Shown here: positions 46,701 to 57,399 of the stretch, piece after piece
How the letters are laid out: each line of letters begins with the position of its first letter
How positions within the stretch are numbered: position 1 is the first letter of the stretch
Origin: Imbricaverruca yamaguchii
Lineage: Eukaryota > Arthropoda > Thecostraca > Neoverrucidae
Assembly (NCBI GenBank): GCA_034440575.1
Contig: JAOTOL010001646.1
Coordinates: 2,628,501-2,692,500, forward strand
Reading direction: 5' to 3'
Length of the DNA: 64,000 nucleotides
The notes under the pieces: generated by a model
What the model saw: only the letters and a program-made list of their open reading frames with translations
Told to the model about the DNA's origin: nothing
The model's database searches: none
Position numbers and translations under genes: made by a program

Positions 46701-49700
46701 CATTCCTTTCATGCAAACGAATAGTGCAGAATCTAGCCATGCTACACGTGAGTCTCGTCTTCTATTTCAAAGCATTTCCTTCTCATCAAGGTCGACGGCT
46801 GAAGGAGCAGTGGCCAGCTCTCAACTTGAGCGGCCTCGTCATGACGTCAGCTACCAGCCAATGGCCTATATCCGAGTAAGTTAGGATAGTACCGGTATGC
46901 GACGGCATCAGGGTCCACCATACCGCGACAGGGAACTTGTCTCGCTTCGGAGAACTTCGGAAGTGCTCACTGGACCAGATTCACGGAAATAAACAGGTGA
47001 AGGACAGAGGAAATGAAAGAGGGTGCAGAACCTCCCCTCTCACCTATAGCAATAGCCATCTAAAAACCTAAATCATGGGTATATTCTTAACCAATAAGTG
47101 GTGACTTAAACGGCATTCGATAAATGTAGTAGGTTGGTTATTTGGGCTTAGGGGCGCATCGACTGCTTCGGTCATACAGCGCCCATTCGATAAATTTAGT
47201 TCCGAACGGTAACACCAGCATGAGGCAGCAATGGAGGCGTTGGACGAGCAGTGGGAAGAGGCGGGCTATGTTGTGGGCACGGTCTCCCGAGCTGTGGGCA
47301 CAGGCCTGGGCACAATACGACAGAGAACTTGTGCATCAACAGCAGCTGCGTCCTCCTGGCAGCCTCTGAAAACATGCACCCTATTGGGGCCAATATTCGC
47401 GGAAGTACAGGGACCTGATTGGTCAAGTTCACTTCGACAATTCAGCACAGTGCAGTCAAATTTGGACGAGTGAGCAATGGTCAACAGAGGAGCATGATTG
47501 CGGAAATAGCACCGCCAATTTCGGCATACGTGCACTGAGAACAGTTCATAACGCCGAAATAGGTTGAAATATTGGCGAAACCAAGCTCACTTGCCGGATA
47601 TGGTGCTCGTGCCTCAAGCCGACATGCACTATAAATAAGCAACGAATCACTCTTAATGAGTTTTACCGGTTTTCCTTACTGTAACAATAAATCATCCAGC
47701 TACTGCCTTGTTAGATGGTCTTAAGACCGCGAAATAAATAAATAAATAGGCTATATGTACAACGCTGTACTGCGTTCTTGTTGTCTCCCAGTTTGCACGT
47801 TTCGTTCATGCCGCGTACAACCGTTCAGCGCGGTTACTCTCCGTCGGACTGACACTAGCCTCGCAGTTGCCCGGCATCGGGGCATGTGGTTCATGTGCCA
47901 AGACGGCATGCATGCGTGACCGATGGTTGGTCGGCTGGCCCTAAGGCGGTGCCGGCTGGACCGCCTCCGGCGAAGTTCCGCCGTAAATTTTGTTTAACAA
48001 CGAATGCAAACAATTCCACGGAAACATTGTGGTGAAAGTTGCAATATATCAGAATTGAAGATCCAGGTATAACCTCAGGCGACGGAATTTGGCATTGAAA
48101 TGTAGAAGTTATTATTAAAATTTCAAGTGTGACGATTGGGGCAGGTCGCTGATATCATTTGGCATTCATATATGGTAGGAGACTCCTTTGGACTTCACCT
48201 TCACGCACAATGGTTTTCAACAAACATTGCCAATTCAACAGAACCGACCTGCGGTCATCTCGACAGCAAGCAGAATAGCTTTACACCAGGGAATCCTTCT
48301 CTGAACACATTATCTTTTTTCAGATATGGCTGCTTGGTTTTCATAAGCTTATTGTTCAGCCCATTTAAAACATACACTGTGCACATACCTCTCTCTTTCA
48401 CAACATGGAGATGATTAGTGTGACAATTGCATGCAAATCTAACCTGCCAAAAAATAAAACAACTCCGATCTGAAGGTTTGCTGCTTGCAATCCCTCAGTC
48501 TTGATCTGCCCAGTAATGTGTCTTAGTGACTCCACATTGCCTGATAGCTGATGCAGGATGTCATCCACTGAAAGCATGAACACAACTCCTTTCACCTTTG
48601 CTAGACAAAATCACATTACTCACCGATTTTGTCTGATAAGGATGATATTCTACCCATGGAGCAAGGACTAGTGTTCTATTCAGCACCTTGGCAAAGCCCA
48701 GGGTACCCAAGAAATAGTCCACCTGGTTGCCAAATCGCCCTGAAATGAAAATTGGCATCACAAAACAATTCATAGCAAAGTAAACACTGCTTTCTTCATC
48801 ACAGGATATACTTTGCCCCAATTATATCAATAATTATCAGGTAGCTATCTCACTGTGGTTATGCTATATCAACCCATTGGCATTTCCAATATTAACATTG
48901 CTGGCACCAATTCAGCATGATCAAACCTGGAAAGAAGTTGCTTCATTTCATCAAACAGTAAATGTTCTAACAACATAATATGAGACATCATGCAGGCCAA
49001 GATATACAAAGAGGAAAAGATGGCAAGACAGGGTGACTAAAATAGAATCAACCACCTCCTACCATATGTTCCAGAAACTGAAACCATTCTGCTGAGGTAC
49101 AAAGGGTTTTGGCTACTAAGACAGCATGATCATATAATGCACTGTCAGATGATACAAGGAACTCCTAGACTGATTTAGCCAAAACCTATATTGGCTGGCT
49201 ACTTACTGGAGATCAATGATCTATGAAATACATAATTTCCACACAAGGAAACTCATATACAAAAGCTGGATCAACATGGCTGAAGGCATTCAAAATAAGA
49301 ATACTCCTCATACTAAAAACAAATGGCTTTTTTTGGTCAGCTTCAAATAAATACATGGCATATAAGTCAATGGCATGAGCACCAAGGCATCTGGAAGTAC
49401 ACAACTTTGGGCACTGCATTGGCAGCACACAAATAATGGGGTGTCAAAGGTGATGAGGGCAGTGATGAAGGACAGACATGTGATCATGCTTGGCAAAGTA
49501 TCCCATACACTAGCACAGCAAGATGTGTCTTCCACCAATAAGGAACATTTGCTGAACAATGGAGCCTAACCTGGCTACGCAACTACATCTAAATGCAGAT
49601 CCAGCATTTCATGAAGGGGTGAACAAACTTACCAGCCAGTAGCACAAATGACACCCTCTCACAAAATGCAAAATGCAAGCAATAACCACAATATGTTGGA

Positions 49701-50888
49701 TGGTGTCAAAATTAGAGAGATGTAAAAACCAGCTCCAACAGACTGCAATTAGTGCCAAAGGCAGAAGTAACACCATTCAACTAATCTCAGTCTTACTGGA
49801 CTGATTATTCTACACATCTAGTTACCTATCTAGCTTGTGCAAGTACAATAAAATAGAAGGTGAGTCAGTAAGTCATGCTATGATTGATTGAAGTCCAATT
49901 TTAATAAACAAATTGAGAAGTGTTTTTTTTTCTTTTAAAAAAAATGCATCAAATAAGAAACATAACCAGGCCTAGGTGGTATAACCTTTTCTGGAAGAAA
50001 CCATACATTTTTTATCCCACAAAGAATGTTTAGTATTACTGTGTTTTAAAGTGAGAACAATACAAGTTTTACAAACATTTGCATCCATAAAGCAAACAAA
50101 CAGGCTACCTTTAGTTAGGATAGGTCAGTTTTTTTTCTATGTTGGACAATTTACCACAATTCTCACAAAATAAAAAAGAAGAAAGGAATTGTTTTTAAAA
50201 CATATTGCTGGAAATTTCTCTTACTATATTTTTGGGATAATTTTCTCCACAGAGTGGTTATGCTAGATTAGGTATGGTTAGATTGCATTTCATAAACATT
50301 TATTTCATGCTCTTACTTAACCCAAAGCACCTTTTTGGTAATATCTTCCTCACAACCTGAAAAGTACAGCAAATGCACTTACACAGAAAATGAGTGGCCT
50401 GGTCATCTTGATTCATAAACAATTGATAGGAAACATGAATTCCAAGAATTAGTAGAACACCTTAAAGCACAAAGTTTCTAAACTTTCCAATTTACAACAA
50501 AAGCACAACCTTACCTAAATTAATCAAATTTAACCCCTTTGCTTACTTCATGGAGGTAAATGTGTGTAAAACATTTCTTGTGGTTACCTTAAACTGCAAT
50601 AATGGCAATGTATTGCCCTTGACTGAGATGAAAGGAAAATGAAATATTCCATGAAATATAATTAAAGCATTTATTTCAAAATAACAAATCTATCAATTGA
50701 TGAGCATTAACCATGATGATTTCAAATTGCCCTTCTTCGTTCCGTGACTTACCCATACATGGGCAGAATAACATGTATCCATTTTCATTAACAGCGACCT
50801 CTTTTGGGGTACCGCCACTCGCATACGCAGGCAAACGTACACAAACAACCGGCAGGAATAATAAAATGCGATTAATCGTGAAGCCCAT
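40483..50888 (-). CDS. POFUT1: POFUT1, GDP-fucose protein O-fucosyltransferase 1 (7 exons)
   Basis: Join on the minus strand: 50888-50753, 48739-48624, 46451-46328, 44715-44506, 43167-42998, 41779-41543, 40701-40483. The sum is 404 codons (403 aa; human 388), GT-AG at every intron, phases consistent. It transfers fucose to Ser/Thr in EGF repeats, including Notch, in the ER lumen. Visible: hydrophobic signal sequence (about residues 4-23), [42 protein letters not shown], the GDP-fucose-binding [18 protein letters not shown], and [19 protein letters not shown]. The C-terminus is SDEL, a KDEL-type ER retrieval signal (human has RDEF). It diverges from EMC4 and converges on POMGNT1. Exons 1-2 are AT-rich and CpG-poor; exons 4-7 are GC-rich. 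Confidence 0.96.
40638..40810. repeat. About 90-bp tandem duplication of POFUT1 exon 7 acceptor and 5' end
   Basis: GTGCGGGTCTGAGTCGCG and CACCTGAAGCGGAC occur twice about 90 bases apart. The right copy is an intronic pseudo-exon start with its own CGCTTCAG acceptor. Confidence 0.92.
40812..40986 (+). mobile_element. tRNA-derived SINE, plus copy
   Basis: Head GTAATCTAGGGGTAAGTTG and GATTGTGGACTCGAGTCTC, body CAACCAATCGGCGCGAGAG, tail CCAGCCAACCAACC. It lies in POFUT1 intron 6 facing the copy at 41234. Confidence 0.88.
41234..41392 (-). mobile_element. Complete tRNA-derived SINE with 15-bp target duplication
   Basis: Read on the minus strand: GGACGAGTAGCCTAGGGGTA, B box GGTTCGAGTCT, body CGCGACCAATCGGCGTGAGA, tail AACCAATAACCAACC. 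Flanked by perfect direct repeats CTAAAATCCAACTTC at 41219-41233 and 41393-41407. Length 159 bp. Confidence 0.93.
41440..41590. repeat. 49-bp array copying POFUT1 exon 6 end and donor
   Basis: Three units. Minus strand: the exon end CGCCGGGAGTGAC|GTGAGTG recurs once intact 49 bases downstream and once degraded (CGGAGCGAC|TTGACT). Confidence 0.93.
41543..41779 (-). CDS. POFUT1: POFUT1 exon 6 (YVATDS)
   Basis: Encodes [20 protein letters not shown] then [20 protein letters not shown]; human has SPQCVGYSR and SVYVATDSES. Acceptor GCCGCGCAG, donor GAC|GTGAGT, phase 0. The 3' end and donor are tandemly duplicated just downstream. Confidence 0.94.
42385..42510. repeat. About 29-bp short minisatellite in POFUT1 intron 5
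   Basis: Four diverged units around AATGCGGAGAG(A/G)A(A)CAT. Confidence 0.7.
42998..43167 (-). CDS. POFUT1: POFUT1 exon 5 ([11 protein letters not shown]-fucose site)
   Basis: Encodes [20 protein letters not shown] and [14 protein letters not shown]. The Arg of HLRxGSDW is the conserved fucosyltransferase residue. The acceptor GGCGGCAG sits on the edge of a tandem array in which the acceptor is repeated. Donor TGG|GTACGT, phase 0. Confidence 0.95.
43160..43440. repeat. About 49-bp array seeded at POFUT1 exon 5 acceptor
   Basis: Five to six units with GTTAGGTGTGTTGGTGTTTG. The first unit ends exactly at the exon 5 boundary. On the minus strand most units contain AGCGGCAG|TGG, an acceptor-like copy. 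Confidence 0.93.
43441..44505. other. POFUT1 intron 4, remainder
   Basis: No recognised element beyond the array at its 3' end. Confidence 0.5.
44506..44715 (-). CDS. POFUT1: POFUT1 exon 4
   Basis: Encodes [20 protein letters not shown] then [20 protein letters not shown], matching the human CF..GNPFGPFWDQFHVSFNKSE segment. Acceptor GGCCCAG, donor CCAG|GTACGG, phase 1. Confidence 0.94.
45121..45379. mobile_element. Large inverted repeat (two ~120-bp arms), foldback or Penelope-like remnant
   Basis: Arms 45121-45240 and 45258-45379 are complementary with few mismatches around a ~17-base centre. Shared phrases include CATTGCGTGAG, CTTCAATATACCAGGAGG, TACTCAACGTTTCGGCC. A single arm recurs at 60627-60751. 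It lies in POFUT1 intron 3. The GGCCGAAACGTT phrase is reminiscent of Penelope-like element termini, from memory. Confidence 0.8.
45380..46327. other. POFUT1 intron 3, remainder
   Basis: AT-rich, with a run of ACAGTA-type near-repeats at 46020-46110. No exon recognised. Confidence 0.5.
46328..46451 (-). CDS. POFUT1: POFUT1 exon 3
   Basis: Encodes [20 protein letters not shown] then [17 protein letters not shown]; human has [36 protein letters not shown]. Acceptor TTTTTTCCAG, donor T|GTGAGT, phase 1. Confidence 0.96.
47129..47188 (-). mobile_element. SINE/LINE 3' tail fragment
   Basis: GGTTGGTTATTTGGGCTTAG then GGGCGCATCGACTGCTTCGG and CATACAGCGCCC, the reverse of the common tail. In POFUT1 intron 2. 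Confidence 0.75.
47400..47560. repeat. Dispersed repeat, copy 1
   Basis: CGACAATTCAGCACAGTGCA and TTGCGGAAATAG align with the segment at 60070-60165 (CGACAGTTCGGCACAGTGCA and TTGTGGAAGTAG). Confidence 0.65.
48624..48739 (-). CDS. POFUT1: POFUT1 exon 2 (RFGNQ..FLG)
   Basis: Encodes [20 protein letters not shown] then [15 protein letters not shown]; human has [20 protein letters not shown]. Acceptor CATTTCAG, donor TCG|GTGAGT, phase 0 out. AT-ending codons such as AGA, ACA and CTA dominate, unlike exons 4-7. Confidence 0.96.
50753..50888 (-). CDS. POFUT1: POFUT1 exon 1 (signal peptide, CPCMG)
   Basis: Starts [18 protein letters not shown], a typical signal peptide, and ends [13 protein letters not shown], matching GYLLYCPCMG of vertebrate POFUT1. 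Donor ATGG|GTAAGT in phase 1. Confidence 0.95.
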
Positions 50889-51779
50889 TTTATTTGATTT
50901 TTTGCAGTTTGAAAGCAGCTGTGACGGCGCCTCCCTTGAACTCTACGCTTCTAAGCACTCAGTATAGTAGACGAAATGGTCTATATGCTCAAAAAGGATT
51001 AAAACATTTGCACTCGAGACCAAACATAAAGCCGGCCAGAGAACCGCGCCATTTATCGTTTAACTTTTTAACATCCAAAATTAACTACATACATAAGGGC
51101 TGTTCAATGGTGCTTGCGGCGTTGCTGTCAGCCCAAATAAACTCCACGGCGATCAGCTGCTGATCACTCTAAGCCAATCAATAGCCTCCCTGCTGTCAGC
51201 AAGAGGTGACGGTGAAGCGCCACTTGACCATCTTTCTAGTCTTCTATGCGCGAAAATTGCCTCCAAAATGATGGATAAATGGTAACATGTAGCATACAAA
51301 CATTTCCTACCCATTAATAAATATACTTCCCATCTCAGTCATATTCAGGACACCCGCAGATATCCTTACCAGTATAGTCCAGCTCCCGTCCAAATATACA
51401 TTTACTCTTCTCTACTATTGTAAGGTGTATATTTCTGATTGCTTCCATCTTGATAAGCGAGTGAGGTGGTCTGCGCGCCTGCTGCTTGGATGAGTGCGAT
51501 ATAACTTAAATAAGAGAGAATAAGAGTCTGAAACGTGGAGGAATTTGTTGTCGGGTGGTGCAAAGGAACGTGAGGCAGGCGATAATTATAATACAGTTCG
51601 GACGGAAATATAAGATAAAGCTGTCCGATTTCGCTTCCAAGACACGGCTGCAGTTTCACGCTTTTATTCGGTCCTGCTGGGCAATACTGGCCTATCGTTG
51701 GCATTTATTTGTTGGAACCTGAGGTGTTCGCGCTATTAGTATTGGACGTGGACCAATATCCATTCCATAGGATTTGAAG
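50889..51779. promoter_or_regulatory. Shared divergent promoter region of POFUT1 and EMC4
   Basis: The two start codons are 891 bases apart and point away from each other. CpG dinucleotides are frequent here while the flanking several kb on both sides have almost none, as expected for an unmethylated promoter. I see no convincing TATA box. The exact transcription starts cannot be placed by eye. Confidence 0.6.
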
Positions 51780-51977
51780 ATGTCAAAAGCATTGACAGGT
51801 AAAGGGTCACGTTGGAACTTGGATTTCACAATAAAAGGTAGAGATAGAAACATGGACTTGCCTGCCCCTCCTGGTTATAGCCTTTCAGTTAACCAGACTA
51901 CTGAAGCAAATAAGGCAAATGATCCAAGTCTGGTAATTAAACGGGCATGGGATCTTGCCCTTTCTCCATTGAAACAG
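51780..51977 (+). CDS. EMC4: EMC4 exon 1 (cytosolic N-terminus)
   Basis: ATG at 51780 begins [20 protein letters not shown] and ends [12 protein letters not shown] at a CAG|GTAAGG donor. Only two CpGs are present, in keeping with the surrounding CpG-depleted domain. Confidence 0.92.
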
Positions 51978-54900
51978 GTAAGGACTATATTAATTGGTGG
52001 CAATATTTATGGATAATTGTGTGGTATGACATGAATAAATCTACTGTCATGTAGTTGATGAAAGTATTAATTTGCATGCAGTTTGTCAAGCATTTCAACC
52101 CTGTACTTGGCAGTGGAGACAAGTATGATCTTCATTGTGATGTTGATTCATGTGATTTTTCAATGATTTTACCCTTGCTGTTGGAGCATGTTAAGGATGC
52201 CTGAAGATAATAGAGGCTTTTGTCATGATGATGACCTCCAGATAATTTGTATTCTGTGTATCATGAAAATAATGGTTAATTATTTGATATGTTTATAAAA
52301 GATGTTTTGGGAATTTTCTCAGAATATATGTTTGTGAATGACTTGGAAGATGTGACCATTTGTTTTCAAGGCTGATGCTTACTTTCAATTTGAATGATGA
52401 CATCATAGTCATATCAGTGTGATGTGATGATGACATAGGTATGGCACTGAGGCTTTGATTTGCTAATGCTACAAACAGTTCTCATCCCTTTAAGAGATGG
52501 TCCTGGCTGTGGATAATTACCAATACCTATCCTGCTGCAACCTGCAGGGCTTGGCACACTTAGGGCAGATAATCCTGACCAGAAGAACTCTATGGCATCT
52601 AAAAAATATGTACTTGCTGTCATTGTTATGATAATAGAGTTGAATGATGGTACTGGATCACAAGTTGCACATACCATTTTCACACAAACAGACCCAGAAG
52701 TGATACTGGCTAGTCTGCTTGCTGCATCCAGACTTCTCAAAACCTCAGAGAAGTAATATGTGAATTAATAATTGAATAGGAAAACCTAACCTAGCCAAAT
52801 ATAATACAATATACTCTCATGTAAATTAATATGAACTACTATATTGTAATCTAAAAATAACTATGCTGTATATCATGGCATCATCACAACCTGATCAGTT
52901 ATGCAGCATCTGTTATCATTCTTGTGGAGTAATAGTGGTATGTGATTTGTGTGATAGAGAGGTGGAAAATAAGCATTTTTGATGTGAAGAAGTGTTGAAT
53001 CAACTGTGTTGAGTGTTGAATGTCCATTTCATCACATCTGAGCAGCATCAAGTGAGGGATGGATAAATTATAGCACAAAAACAGCAATGTGGCATGGATG
53101 GTGCATTCTAAGTATATTATAGCTATGATAAATTGAGAGGTAAGCACAAATCCTGATAATGAGTGGTCACATCTCCTGAATCATGTTCATAAACATTGTA
53201 TTCCAAGATTATTTTACAAATCCCAAAACACCTTTTGTCAAAATAATACCAAAATAATGAGATGTAATTAGTTTAGTACTGCATATTTTCTTTTTGATGT
53301 AGGAACCACAATGCAATATCCTGTCATTGAATGGTCTACCAGGAGGGCTAGAAAGAATAATGGGTAAATTTGTGCCTGAAGATAATTTGTTAGCTCTTCA
53401 ATTTTCCCAATAGAGCATTCATGAATGTGACCAAGATCATGTGCCCAATACTTTCCTCTACAAGTGATTGCTTTTCTGTTAGTTAGTAAAATAACAAACA
53501 AACAAAAACATGTTTTCACAGTTCACTTAACTTTGGTGAAGCACCAATCATATAGAAGGTGACAATGATTCCTACAGTTCACAGAAATGTGAGAAAATAG
53601 TTAACATTTTAGACTACTAGGATATGATCCTCATCTTTACCACTGGCAAAATTATTGAGCATCTTGCAAAGGATTTCCATGGCCACATGCTAATTTATTT
53701 TGCCATTTCTGTGCAAGCATGCTCATTTTCAAAGGAGCACAGCTTGCAGTGTCCATTACTAACTCTTAGCACTGAGACTGTCATTGTTTTTAGAATGTAT
53801 GCAGACTATGAAAGTCTTTGACAATGCCTTATATTGAAGACCCATGCAATTTTTGGGTATGATGTCCAGCAGATGTCATGCATCTTCACCAATAGTTGAT
53901 CACCATGGACTATGTCCATATATTTTATATATATATATATATATATTTTTTTTGATATATATATGTCAGATCAATATGTTTACTGGGTGGTTCATGACGC
54001 ACTGTACAGCTAATGGCGCCAGATCAATATGTATGTGTGCAAGATGCATGATATTTTCAACTGCTGGGACAGATCCAATTGTGAACATACAGAACCTGAG
54101 AGATGTGTCGTCGTGTGTTGCGGAGAAGTGTTGATTGAGCACACTATCCGTGTTGTTCGTAAAGGTGATCCCTCGTTTTATTTTGTATGTAGACGAAGTA
54201 GCATTGTAGACGAAGGCATTGTAGGAGGTAGCAGGAGGAGATAGCATTGTAGCTAGCATCAGAACAGACCAAGGAAGCCAGGAAGAAGGCACTGAGAATG
54301 TTCGGGGCAATAAATAGGAATGTATCATACAGAAGTGAGGAAGTGATAAGGAAGCTTTACTGTGCATACGTCAGGCCACATTTGGAATACTGCATCCAAG
54401 CTTGGTCTCCTAGCTATGAAAAAGATTGTTGGCTTTTAGAGAGAGTACAAAAGAGGGCTACAAAAATGGTTAATGGCATAAGCAACCTGGCATATGAGGA
54501 AAGATTGAAGAAATTGAATATGTTTTCATTTAGATATAGAAGGCTGAAAGAAGATCTCATCGAGGTCTTTAAATTTGTCCATGGTCTGGAGAGGGGATAC
54601 CTTGGGGAAATGTTTGAATTGAACAGAAATGATGCAATTGGGGGTCATAAATTCAAAATTAAAGTTAACCACAGCAGAACACTGTTAAGGCAACAGGGTA
54701 CAGGGTAGTAGAACACAACAGGGTTTCTTCACCAACAGGGTAGTAGAACACTGGAACCAGCTGCCATAAAACATTGTCAGTAGCAACACATTGAACATCT
54801 TTAAAAACAGCATAGACAATCATTATAAGAATAGAGGGCTTGCTTTTCAGTATTACAGGGAGGGCTGATTGACAGATTTGGTGGGCAACTGGTTCAGTGT

Positions 54901-55004
54901 ACAGAGGTAAAATAATTGAGATGTGACTTAAAAATAAAAAATAAAAAAAATTTTGTTTTTTCATCTTTTTTTTTTTATTTTTTAAATGCCAAAAAATTTT
55001 TGGG

Positions 55005-55044
<40 letters not shown>

Positions 55045-55087
55045 AAATTAAAAAAAAAAAAATATTTTTTTTTTTTTTTTTAAATGG

Positions 55088-55126
<39 letters not shown>

Positions 55127-56080
55127 TTTTTTTTTTTTAGTAGTACAGAGTGCAACCAAGAAGGGCCCTTGTGGCCCCTAGTTGCACTAATATTTTATGT
55201 CTTTATGTAGAACACGCTCGTACCTGAAATTCGCATACACATTGTTTCGCGGGGATTCTTCGTACACCTTCAAATGATGATCCTCTCCTGAAGGTATGCA
55301 AAGTACGCAGCACGCTAAGCATCACAGCCAGAATGTGATGTCCGCCTTCATCACAGTCCGTGCAGCGTGGGGTGTTTGAGTCATGCTGGAAGTCTTGCTC
55401 ATAGGTTGCGTGCTATTCATATGTGGGGCGGCTAAGACGGTACTGCGCGGAGCGAATGAGTGTAGAATTTGGTGTATTTATTGTTGTGTGCAATGTATTA
55501 TATGGCAGTATTTGAAACGTCAAATGAAGACTTCTTTCTCTAGTGGGTTGCTCGCATCTTCGCACTCATCTTGTTACTGGAATGGAAAACGTCATGATGT
55601 GACATGAGGGAGAGATATTAGAAGGGAGATTTTGGAATACCTCTCCTTCCGGTCCTACCCCACCACTAACTACATGCATGCTGACAGTCATTGGTTCACA
55701 ATGGTGCGTGCATATATGTATTATTTCATTCATGCAATCACAGTATACACTGCTCTGGTCTGTTTCAGATACCGATGAACTTGTTCATCATGTACATGGC
55801 CGGCGACTCGATCTCCATCTTTCCCATCATGATGATCGGCATGATGCTGTTGCGCACAGTGAAGGCGCTGTTCTCGATTCAGCAAACGTTCCAGCTGATT
55901 GAGGGTGACCACGCCATCCTGCAGCGACTCGTCTACCTGGTGGGCATCCTGGCGAGCATTGGACTGGCGCTATACAAGTGCCACTCCATGGGCCTACTGC
56001 CGACGCATACCTCCGACTGGTTGGCATTCGTGGAGCCACAACAGCGCATGGAGTTCGCCTTTGGCGGTATCAAAATGTGA
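51780..56080 (+). CDS. EMC4: EMC4, ER membrane protein complex subunit 4 (2 exons)
   Basis: Join of 51780-51977 and 55769-56080, phase 0 at the CAG|GTAAGG donor and TGTTTCAG acceptor; 169 aa (human 183). EMC4 is a small membrane subunit of the EMC insertase, which inserts tail-anchored and multipass proteins in the ER. The second exon starts [20 protein letters not shown], nearly identical to the human [20 protein letters not shown], and contains [20 protein letters not shown] and a C-terminal RMEFAFGG. Two clear hydrophobic segments follow (about residues 69-95 and 122-142). Exon 1 is polar, with [11 protein letters not shown] matching CWDIALGPLKQ. Exon 1 uses AT-ending codons and exon 2 GC-ending ones. 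Divergent from POFUT1. Confidence 0.96.
54020..54200. repeat. Dispersed repeat, CpG-decayed copy in EMC4 intron
   Basis: ACTGCTGGGACAGATCCAAT and GATCCCTCGTTTTATTTTGT align with 56095-56270 (GTGCTGGGACACATCCAGCT and GCTCCTTCGTTTATTTTCTG). Several CG in the other copy are TG or CA here. Confidence 0.75.
54250..54860 (+). mobile_element. C-terminal fragment of a CR1/L2-type LINE RT
   Basis: Encodes [19 protein letters not shown], the well-known C-terminal RT block, then [13 protein letters not shown] and, after a shift, [14 protein letters not shown] and FKNSID. 5' truncated and interrupted by a short duplication (AGGGTAGTAGAACAC at two places, about 54700-54750). A different family from the LINE at 21.6-23.9 kb. 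Confidence 0.85.
54940..55140. other. Poly(A)/poly(T) homopolymer zone
   Basis: Alternating long A and T runs that follow the LINE 3' end and mark the edge of the CpG-poor domain. Probably a LINE tail plus base-calling error; sequence here is unreliable. Confidence 0.7.
55769..56080 (+). CDS. EMC4: EMC4 exon 2 (membrane domain, stop)
   Basis: Carries the conserved [10 protein letters not shown] and [19 protein letters not shown] blocks and ends with TGA at 56080. It is CpG-rich, in contrast to exon 1, 3.8 kb upstream. Confidence 0.96.
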   Translation: MPMNLFIMYMAGDSISIFPIMMIGMMLLRTVKALFSIQQTFQLIEGDHAILQRLVYLVGILASIGLALYKCHSMGLLPTHTSDWLAFVEPQQRMEFAFGGIKM

Positions 56081-56094
56081 GATAGTTCGTGTGT

Positions 56095-56270
56095 GTGCGT
56101 GCGTGCGCGCGAGATTGGCGATCTTCTCGAGTGCTGGGACACATCCAGCTGTGAGAAGACGGAACCTTGGGCGCTGTGTCGACATGCGCTGTGCGGAAGG
56201 GTCGAACACACTAACCGTGCTCGTCGTAAATGTGGCTCCTTCGTTTATTTTCTGTGCGGAGGGGATGAAC
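56095..56270. repeat. Dispersed repeat, CpG-rich copy in EMC4 3' flank
   Basis: Sibling of 54020-54200; keeps GCGTGCGCGCGAG and TCTTCTCGAG where the other has GTGTGCAAG and ATTTTCAA. Confidence 0.75.
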
Positions 56271-56648
56271 AGTGTAGGACACGCCTGTATCCGATGTGTG
56301 TCGTGTCTTATTTCGGAATGGAATCGTAGCCTGTGATGGTATTAAGGGGTGAAACCACATCGATCTTGCTCATCGTACATGCGTTGGTGGTTCCATCGCG
56401 GTGGTTGCCACTCTCCACAGGATTTCCGATATTTATCGTATAGTGTTGCATGATAGGAAATCACCTAAAACGTGTTCGCTTCGTGAACTAGGCCAGTGCG
56501 GCTGCCTTAGTCAAATGCTTGGGATTGCGCATGCGGTTATTCGTGGTGATGCCCACATGGGTGGTGATGCTCGGAGGACGCCGGTGCGCTGCACATTCCC
56601 ACCTTTAAATAATCAGATTCAGCAGCGATCCCACGGGCTTTTTGTCCC

Positions 56649-56654
56649 AATAAA
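56649..56654 (+). terminator. Possible EMC4 polyadenylation signal
   Basis: First AATAAA I find downstream of the EMC4 stop, 569 bases away. An intervening dispersed repeat occupies about 56080-56280. Confidence 0.35.
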
Positions 56655-57399
56655 ACGAGCCCTGCGTCCTCGCTCGAGCTTGTATAGACGAGGATAAACC
56701 CAGAGGTAAGGCGAGCAGTACATTTACCATATTTGCGGATAATAAAAGTTATGCTCAGAAGACTAACTAAAAATGAGCAATGGATTTGTCAATGTATGTT
56801 TGATACATCAACTTTATGAATTTGAGGTCTTGCTATTATCAAAGGAATGCAATGTTCCACAATGTGATGGCGTCCATGAATTGCCATCACAATTGCATAG
56901 CATCATGGCTTCAGTGGTACTTGGTTTTTCCGTTCCTTTGTAGCCGATAGAAATTGGGTGCACCATTGTGTTGGCTCGCAGACACGTTCTGGCAGTCAAA
57001 TTGATTTGTTTTCTGCAAGGTCTCCTTCCAGCCCCATCCTGCCGAAAGGATTTGTCGGTGGTGGACGTTACACCCCAGCTGTATGTTACCGTTTGGAATG
57101 GTGGCAGCACTCGCTGTTGTTTCTTGCGTACAATCGCCGAAAACATCCAGTTGGATTACTTCTCCGTTAAGCGGTCACCCGGTGGTACCTGTCGCCCAGG
57201 ATTAGTCGTCTGGTGTGCCTGTGTGTCCCGACCAAATGTTTGTCACGAATAAACAGCACGATACCACATGATCCTTTCGTGTCGTCTCCAAATTAATCGA
57301 CATGCGTGCTCAATCTCGTGTCCAACCATTACCGCCCACTTATTACTATTAAGAATGGCAGCGATCCTGGAATTCGAAGTGTTGTAAGCTCAAGGTTTT

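Larger units (their letters stand above)
48300..54100. other. CpG-depleted domain with a central CpG-containing promoter
   Basis: Between 49021 and 50520 I find a single CG by eye, and almost none between 51980 and 53990. CG is frequent in 50735-51770 and outside the domain. It covers POFUT1 exons 1-2 and introns 1-2 (part), and EMC4 exon 1 and most of its intron. Confidence 0.85.

Noticed and set aside
54029..54244. Small cysteine-rich protein, paralogous to a frame at 56093-56329
   Set aside because: The two frames lie in copies of a dispersed repeat; similarity is explained at the DNA level and neither has a gene structure.
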